From: Phytopythium helicoides
Taxonomy: Eukaryota; Oomycota; Peronosporomycetes; Pythiales; Pythiaceae
Direction: 5' to 3'
DNA: 64,000 nucleotides
Assembly: GCA_024867545.1 (NCBI GenBank)
Contig: JANFNE010000020.1
Location: 62,001-126,000, forward strand
This document shows, one piece after another, positions 56,766 to 64,000 of the stretch. The position numbers were made by a program, and so were the translations under genes. The notes under the pieces are model-generated. The model worked only from the letters and a program-made list of their open reading frames with translations. It did no database searches and was not told where the DNA came from. The first letter of the stretch is position 1. Every line of letters starts with the position of its first letter.

Positions 56766-57597
56766 ATGGCCAAGGACAGCGCGTCGAGTCTGCGGCGAAC
56801 GATGGTCAAGAGCACAGTAGGCAGCGTCAAGCGCACGACGTACGACCTGCCGGACGCCAAGAACCCTGGGCCACGTGTATGGCTACGAAATTCAGAGAGA
56901 CCTGGAGGGTGCTGGCGCTGTCATCAGCAAGTGGGTCCAGGCCACTCCCTCACCCGCAGCCAAGTCTGGCCGCAGCTTCATCGAGACGAACCGCCAGGCA
57001 ATCATGAACGGGTGAGTTGGCGAAGGTTAGTCTTGCGCTTGATCAGAGGCTGACTGTGACATTGCAGCTACATCACGGCAGGAGAGGCGCGCGAGTTTGC
57101 ACAGGAGCACCCAGACATTCTCGTCAAGCCGGTGGCCAAGACCAAGGGTGGCTTCGTCCCTACGAACGATATGACCTACGGCATCAAGTCCAAGTACGCG
57201 CCACAAAACTTCCTGTGCTTGGGAGCCCACGTTGACCCCTCGTTGCGCTTGGCAGACCATCCGAAGACATCGCGGCACTCGTACAGGCACGGTTCACGGA
57301 CTTCAGTACCGAGAACGCTGAGTACCCGGACTTGTCCAACATGAAGATCAAGGGGGTGCGTGGCATCAGTGCATGATAGTCAGTCGATGATGGCTACAGT
57401 TCTGACGCCTCATTGCATTCCATTAGAAACTGCCGCACCCTCGCGACACCAAAGCCTCGCTCAGCATGGACGTTCGCAACCGCACGCCCAAGTCAGTCGA
57501 GAAGGACTCGCATGACCTGTTCAAGATGTCCAAGTTCCGCAACGTCGGCAGCATCCTGTGCACGCAGCCGAACGCGTCGAGAGACTTCGAGGTCTGA
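56766..57597 (+). CDS. CFAP77: CFAP77-like flagellar protein
   Basis: Exons 56766-57011, 57068-57355 and 57427-57597 (introns 56 and 71 bases). Recognisable blocks: TTYDLPDAKNPG, HVYGYEIQRDLEGAGAVISK, GRSFIETNRQAIMNGYITAG and NDMTYGIKSKYAP, matching the CFAP77 order of Y.G..., R.FI..NR.A...G..TA and MTFGI. The last exon has PHPRDTKASLSM and HDLFKMSKFRNVGSIL. One extra G at about 56867 (GGG where GG is expected) and another one-base shift near 57265 interrupt the frame. CFAP77 is a microtubule inner protein of the axoneme B tubule, which fits motile zoospore flagella. Identification rests on motif order. Confidence 0.75.
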
Positions 57598-57743
57598 CCT
57601 CGTCGCACCTCACCTCCACATTCCATTTTGATTCGCCAAAAACAAGTATTATACCTCTATTATAGCCAATGAAGATCACCAACGCCCCAAGTGTCGATTG
57701 TTTTCCACGTCAGTTGCCGCCAGAAAGTACCTTGGAGCTCACC

Positions 57744-60018
57744 ATGCCGGTCCCCGCGAGGAGGCCGTGGCACACTCGTCTCGCCGCCGCGCTGTCCGTC
57801 ACTGCTCTCTGTGTGAATGGGATCTGTGTCTCTGAAGCCACCGCGGCGGCCGTGGAGCCCGTTCGCGGCGTCGCGCCGGAGCAGCAGGCCGCGTTCGAGG
57901 CGTTCGAGTGCGTCGTCGATGGGAAGAGCGCAGCGCTCCCGCGCGAGCAGCTGAACGACGACTACTGCGACTGCGACGACGGGAAGGACGAGCCAGGGAC
58001 AGCGGCGTGCTCGCACATCGCCACCAGCGTGTTCCACTGCAACAACGACGGCTACTTCCCGCGAAAGGTGCGTGAACGCATCACCCTGGCCTCTTGACAA
58101 CGTCTAGACCGACATTTCTGTTGGAAATACGCTGTAGATCCACACGTCGGCTGTGAATGATGGCATCTGCGACTGCTGTGACGGCTCGGACGAGTACTTC
58201 AGTAATGCATGTGCCAACACGTGCACTAACGAGGCTGCAGCGTACCGGAAGGTAGCGGAAGAGCGACTGGCAGTAGTGGAGAAGGGCTTTGCAGAGCGTC
58301 AGCGCGTGCTGGAGAAAGAAATCATTCCGTACTTCGGCGGAGTGAACGATGCCGAGTCATCTGCAAACCAGCTCTTGGCATCTCTGGTGGCTCTGAAAGA
58401 GCGCGTCAAGGTATACAAGGCGCGAGAAGAGTTGCTGGAGACCAAGTTGCGTGTTCAGCTAGCTCGTGAAAAGCAGGCCAATCAAGAAAAGTCCGGCACG
58501 ACGATCGATGACGATACCGAAGAGAGCACGAATGCTCCTGCAGTTGAGTGTGCGAATGATGATGCAGGGGTAGACTGCAATCGCGAGGGAGGAACCAAGG
58601 ACTTTGATGGGATTGACGCGGGCGACTTGGTGCTTGAGTCGGGGCAAGATATCGCTGTAGATGCCCGCACGTCTGAGCTGCTGGATACAGTTGGCACACG
58701 AGTTTCCAGTATGATTGATCTGCCAGACGGCACTCAAGTGACGCTTGCAGAGTTTTTCCGCATGGAGCGCTACCAGAAGCCTGCAACCAAGTTGTGAGCG
58801 CTTATTGCCATTGCTGTGGTTTATCAGTGATAAGACTGACGTTGTGTGTGGAATTGGTGTTGCGGCGCTGAGGAAAGAAGAGTGCAGCGTACGGCAGAGC
58901 AAAGGCGACAGAAGGACTTCCTCGGTCCACTGTTCAATGGAGGCTACGAAGAGCGCAAACAAATTGGTATCTACGCTTTGCGAGCTGTCGGTACGTGGAC
59001 CTATTACATACTCTCACATTCTTTCCAATCTAATTAGCGAGGGCGATTCGTATCATCACCAGGAATCGTGCTCTCACCTGTGCGAGCAATCGTGGAGCTC
59101 GTCTTGTTCATCCCAAATACTCTGTGGAAAGTGTTTAGCTCTATGGGAGCCTTCGATATTTTACCAGCTTTCCCAGCTCCCACTCGATCCATCTGGTTTC
59201 GCAGCCTTGCGGGTGGAGAGGTCTACAAGGCTTACACGGGAGTTGTATGGGGAGCTCGCATCGTTTGGGATGCTCCCGTGTTCTCCTACCGCTATCTCTT
59301 GTACGTGACCTAACCGCGCCGTACGAAGAAGTATCCTCTCTTACGATTTTTTTCATGCAGCCCCGAATTGGACGACGGCGTGACACTACCGGTTGCGAGC
59401 TCGCTGCGGAAGGTCCTCGCTGAGATCGACGCCGACATCGCCAAGCTAGAGAAGGAGCGCGACAAGAAGATCGAGGCTGCAAGCAAGGACTTTGGACCTG
59501 ACCGAGCGTTTTTCGCGCTGAAAGACAAATGCATCGAAAAGAAGATCGAGGTACGTTCTTCGTCGCTCAACGGTTATTTTGACCGACTTTTTGAAGTCTC
59601 TCTGACTCGATTGGGATCCTGAGTAGAAGTACAAGTACAAGTTCTGCGCGTTCAATGAGGTCAAGCAGACCAACACACGTCTCGGCAAGTGGGACCGATG
59701 GGGATCCACTGAAGGTGCTGGGGATGCTTCCGCCAGTGTTGACCACTCCAAGATGCACTTCTCCAAGGGCCAGCGGTGCTGGAATGGGCCAGAGAGGTAG
59801 GTTCATGTTTGCGCGTTGGAGAGCCTCCCTCGCTCATAACTTCTCGATGGAGCAGGTCGGTCGAAGTGCATCTCGAGTGCGGTGCAGAGGACGACATTGT
59901 GAGCATCGACGAGCCGTCCACGTGCATCTACCACATGGTGGTGCGCACGCCGTTCGCCTGCTCCGCGAAAGAACTCGCGAGCGCGCGCGACGCCGTCGCC
60001 TTCTGGAGTAGAGCGTGA
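57744..60018 (+). CDS. PRKCSH: Glucosidase II beta subunit
   Basis: Exons 57744-58067, 58138-about 58796, about 58889-58990, 59063-59300, 59361-59550, 59627-59796 and 59856-60018; only the second splice junction is uncertain. A signal peptide (LAAALSVTALCVNGICVSEA) is followed by the Cys-rich GIIb N-terminal module with two LDL-receptor-A-like repeats: DDYCDCDDGKDEPGTAAC and NDGICDCCDGSDE. Then come a coiled coil, a hydrophobic stretch (VRAIVELVLFIPNTLWKVF) and a C-terminal MRH lectin domain (YKFCAFNEVKQ, LGKWDRW, GQRCWNGPERSVEVHLECG, CIYHMVVRTPFAC). The subunit holds the catalytic alpha subunit in the ER and binds mannose to promote glucose trimming from N-glycans. No HDEL-type signal is visible. 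Confidence 0.9.
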
Positions 60019-60668
60019 GGTCGCGGAAGCGCAGCCATCGGCCACAGCTCGGCGCCGCTTGGGCTTGGGTGGCCAGCGTCGCCGATCCTTGGGATGATCG
60101 CCAGGCTGCAAATCAGAGCGGCGCCAACCGCAGTAGCTGTAGACACGCACGCACGACCGCCGGCGCGCATCCGTTCATGTCGGCGCCGCCGTCGACTTCG
60201 AATATCCCAAAAACCGCGTTCGTGCGCCGCATGATACAGCGTGTCCAGCATGTTTCAGGCTGCGCGCTTGCGCAACGGTATAGGAGAAAAAAAGTATCCG
60301 AAAGGTCATCCGGGTCAACGGGCCGTGTCTTTCCTTGTGACGGTGCGCCGACCCGTGGGTCTTTTACCAAAGCCAAGTCCTGGAAACCCGGCCCGGGTAA
60401 GCGTATCCCACCCACGGAGCCCGGCCCAGCCGTGTCCCTCGCGATAATCAATCCCGCGCGCATCGCATCGCCTCGCGCTGTCTCTTCTCCTCGGCGGCCA
60501 AAGCGTCTGGGCTCGTTCGGCCCACTTTCCCGCTGTCGCGCGCTCCGCCGGCGGTCTTGCAGGCTTCAAGCGCGCCCGAGCGAGGGCCCGCGCGTTCGGC
60601 GAACCGGGCGCAACTCAGCGCGCCACTCGGCGATCCGCGCGGCGAGCCACAGGCGGCGAGAGCTCGGC
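60019..60668 (+). other. Intergenic / 5' leader of the RasGEF gene
   Basis: The RasGEF frame is open backwards through this stretch to 60015, but its composition is unlike the protein and no splice or domain supports coding. It probably holds the promoter and leader. Confidence 0.5.
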
Positions 60669-63600
60669 ATGGCGCACGACCGCGAGGCGGCGCGGCCCGG
60701 CGCGGCCAGCCCGCTGCTGGCGGCCAGGCGCGACGTCTTCAGCCTCGGCAGCAGCCACCACAGCGCCAGCGCGCACGGCAGCAGCAGCGCGCACGGCTCG
60801 AGCTCCAGCAGCAGCGTTGCCAGCAGCGCCAGCGGCGCCTCGCAGGCCTCGCAGCGAAAGTACCGCGGCGAGCACGAGAAGCGCAACGGCAACACGAGCA
60901 CGGCCACGTCCTCCACGTCCTCCTCGGCCGTATCGTCCGCTAGCAGGCGCCGCGCGCTGCCGCACCGACCCAACCACCACCACGGCCACCGGCCCAACCA
61001 TCGGCTGGGTCAGCCCATACCAGTGCAGGACCCAGCGTCGGAAAAGCGCGCGGGCAAGGACGACATCACACCACCGGGATCTCCACTGTCGCCTCCACCG
61101 CCGCCCCAGTCACCCGTCGCTGAAAATTACTCCTCCTCGTCGTCAGGACCAGGCAGTGATCGCGAGGAGAACGCCGCAGCCGCGGCCAATACGGACGCGC
61201 TGGGACTACTGTCTCCGCACCCGTCGTCGATGAAACCTTCACGCATGGTGGTCAAGCGCAGAGCAACAGCATCTCCTGGTAGCACAAGCCGGCGCGTTGC
61301 GCCTTCGTCAATGGTGCCATCACAGCAACTTAGTGGAATGGTGCCTCTCCAGAGCAGTGTGCCAAGGAGCCCGCATATTAGTGGAACAGAGGACGAGCGT
61401 ACGCGGAAGCTCCAGGGACTGCGGTCGTGCTCATCTAGCGGTGCTCCTCGTTCGACAGCCGAGAACGAGAGCTACCACCGACAACTTTTAGACAGCCCAA
61501 CGCATGCATCGAGTACGTCCGAGCGCCGACGAGAGCGTGGGCAACCTAGCCAATTCAGCGAGACAGACCAAAGCGATAGTCGGAGACAGCACTCATCAAG
61601 CAGAGACCGAGGGTCATCTACTCCAATGCGAGGCGTTCGTCGAGCTACGACTGACTCTTCATCTATGAGATCCCCTGGTCCCGATACCCAGAAATCAGAG
61701 GATAAACAAAGCACACCACGACGCACGGCACGAAAGCTTCTGGCGTCAAAGGCGTCCGACAGCAGAGGGACGGGGGATGGCGGAGGAAATGAAAGCAGTG
61801 GCGGCGGCAATGGCGGCAGCAGCAGTAGCAGGACCAGGAACGAGGCTCGACCGGTCCGTATCCGGTACGAGGAACCACAGCGTGGGATGGGAGGAGGAAA
61901 GCGCGAGATATCGCATGCCTCATTGGGAAAACTGGTGGCGCGCCTCACAGACGCCCACCAGTATGACACTGAGTTTAGGGACGTCTTCTTGCTGACGTAC
62001 AGGTGCTTTTGCTCCCCCTACGACTTTATCAAGAAACTGATCAAGCGGTACAATGCCGTGCTGTCACTCTGCGGTGACCTAGACGCAGATACCCTCGCAG
62101 AAACCCAGCGCCTCCTTGATCAGATCACAGAAGAGGAAGAAGAGACTGACCGCTCCTCAACTTCTACCTCGATTTCGACTGCCCGCTCAGACATCAACAC
62201 AACAATGGAGGCGAACGTGTCTATCATGCGCCTGCTAAGTGTGCTGAAATACTGGATTAAGGAGAGCGGCTTCATTGATCTGGACATTGCGAATGACCGT
62301 CGCACGCAAAAGAAGCTGATGGCCTTCCTCGTCGACATTCAGTCGACTTCCCCAATTGTGTCAATTCGGCGCCATGCAGAGAGCTTGCTGCTAACAGTTG
62401 CGCAACTGATTCGAGCCCAGCAATACCAACAGCGCGTGACAGGAGTGACATTCGTAAACCCGCTAGTCATGTCTTCATCGGCCATTTTGTCGGGTCGAGG
62501 TGGTATCCCTGGCATCCCACCGCCACCCGCTCTCTTATCCTCTCAGTCTGCCTCAGCAATCGAAAATATTGCTGTTGACAAGGCTACAGTCACTATGGCT
62601 GGCCACGAAAGTGGACCTGACTTGCAAGCACTTACTGCTTCGGCTTCGAAGCTCAAACTGGCTCGGTCTTCCTCGGATCCGAAGCGTGAGCGGTCGATGG
62701 TGAAACTAAAGACCAAGGCAAGCAATGGAGACATCTTCCAAGTTCGAACGCGTTCAGGATCCGGTGGCACACCGGGTCAGATGGAACTCTCCCAGTCAAA
62801 GTCACAACGCCCGACAACTGGAGCCATTGGGCCGGCACCGATCGTCAGCGGAAGCGATGCGGTGCCGAAAATTATCCGTGGGGTGACAACTGGGAGCGCT
62901 GGAATTGATGGTTTCAATCGCAGTGGAGACACACTCGATGAGTTGCAGAACTCACGTCAGCAAAATGTGCCCGTGCGCAACAGCTCTCGGATCAGTTACG
63001 ACAACATCGAGCCGCTGTCTGGTGTGTCTGCTCAGGAAATTGCTGACCAGCTTACGCTTCTGGAGGCTGAGAACTACTTTGCTCGCCTGAACCCTCGCGA
63101 GTTAACAAACAAGGCTTGGACCCGTGAAACGAAGCACCGCGATGCACCGCATGTGGTCGCCTTGATTGAGCTGTTTGATGCGACGGCGGAGTGGGTATCG
63201 AGTGAGATTCTTCACCCTCAATTGCAAGCTCTCGAGCGTGCCAAGATGATCTCCCTCTTCATCGATGTGGCCGACAATTGCTACCAGATGAACAACTTTA
63301 ACACAACTTTTGAGATCATTACAGGCATTTCGGCGCCATGTATTAGTCAGCTGACCACAACGTGGGGACTGGTGAGCGCTGCGGCGCTCGAAAAATACCA
63401 GTGCCTGCAGCAAGCGTGCTCGACTGATGAGAACTACCGCAATTATCGCCAGGCGTTCGCACTCGCAGAAAGTCTGCCGCGCTTGCCGTGCTGGTTCATC
63501 TTGATGAAGGATTTGTTCACATATGAGGAAGCCATGAAGTCGATGGAAGACGGATTGGTCAACTGGCAGAAATTCCGCCGCATTTTCCGCGTGATTAGCG

Positions 63601-63921
63601 AGGCGCTGGACCACCAGAATTTCCAGTATGTTCCATCAGGATCGGCGACAAGCAGTAACAGCAATGGTGCGGGCATTGCACGTAAAGGCAAGGGACTTCT
63701 TCGCCACGACCGCAAGACCCAGATCTTCCTGCGCCATCGACTAGACACGTACGTGATTCTGCGTGTGGAATTGTCGAACGCAGTGGTTCGCTGACATTTC
63801 ACGTGATATGAACTGTAGGATTCGCAAGGACAGCTCGGTGCTCTACCAGCTTGCGCGCAACGCCAACACGCAGGAGAGCATCCTGTTTGTCAACAGCTTG
63901 TCAGAGGCGGGATTCTTGTGA
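60669..63921 (+). CDS. Ras guanine-nucleotide exchange factor (REM + CDC25)
   Basis: Exons 60669-63748 and 63819-63921 (70-base intron, donor GTACGT), 1060 residues. ATG 60669 begins MAHDREAARPGA. The N-terminal ~410 residues are Ser/Ala/His/Pro-rich low complexity with many potential phosphosites. The RasGEF N (REM) domain is at about 420-580 (LTDAHQYDTEFRDVFLLTYR, FCSPYDFIKKLIKRYN). The CDC25 catalytic domain is at about 790-1050: VSAQEIADQLTLLEAENYF, IELFDATAEWVSSEIL, FIDVADNCYQMNNFNTTFEI, ISGISAPCI-like ITGISAPCI, LPRLPCWFILMKDLFTYEE and NWQKFRRIFRVI. The second exon completes it (IRKDSSVLYQLARNANTQES...SEAGFL). It activates a Ras-family GTPase at a membrane; upstream signals are unknown. 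Confidence 0.93.
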
Positions 63922-64000
63922 ATCTTCTTTTCACAACAGCCAACCAAACGCGTGGACGATTCGATGAGATTGAACTGTACAATGAGAACGCTAGCGAAAC
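63922..64000 (+). other. 3' flank of the RasGEF gene
   Basis: Short downstream sequence to the window edge; no feature recognised. Confidence 0.6.

Overview
The window reads as nuclear DNA of an oomycete (water mould, Stramenopila; a Pythium- or Phytophthora-type genome is the best guess). The basis is dense, GC-rich genes on both strands, GT-AG introns of about 55-80 bases with CTGAC/CTAAC-like branch sites, and gene content typical of a zoosporic eukaryote: centriole and flagellum proteins, NIMA-related kinase, glucosidase II, SDF2 and COA7. No bacterial operon, plasmid or CRISPR feature is present.

Bases 1-6808 are a tandem array of a ~755-772 base unit, each carrying one tRNA-Leu(CAA) gene and a (GA)n microsatellite. 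Eight intact tRNA genes and the 3' end of a ninth are visible; the array runs off the left edge and ends on the right in a decayed tRNA copy. Bases 6.8-11.8 kb are gene-poor, with a frame-broken Harbinger/PIF-type transposase relic, two perfect hairpins, a short imperfect repeat and one unidentified acidic ORF.

From 11.87 kb to the end the window is packed with genes, many in head-to-head pairs: CCT-domain protein, ETFRF1/LYRM5, CCCH-exonuclease, LRR-WW protein (-), NEK kinase, WW-cyclin Y (-), COA7, C2CD3 (-), DZIP1, an acidic coding segment, LEKR1-like (-), a small unknown gene, an SDR (-), an LRR membrane protein, a second SDR (-), SDF2-like, PDZ-UBA protein (-), XRN2, an unknown gene, F-box/transmembrane protein (-), NIFK (-), CFAP77, glucosidase II beta and a RasGEF.

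Four genes (C2CD3, DZIP1, LEKR1-like, CFAP77) have homologues at centrioles or cilia, and C2CD3 and DZIP1 are divergent neighbours about 0.2 kb apart. The C2CD3/DZIP1 promoter and the PDZ-UBA/XRN2 promoter share two copies of an ATTGGYYGAAA motif spaced exactly 32 bases. Between about 34.6 and 57.3 kb many genes carry single-base frame breaks, often in compensating pairs, which points to consensus errors there rather than to decay. Splice structures were worked out by eye from frame, splice sites and protein continuity; those stated as unresolved are genuinely open.
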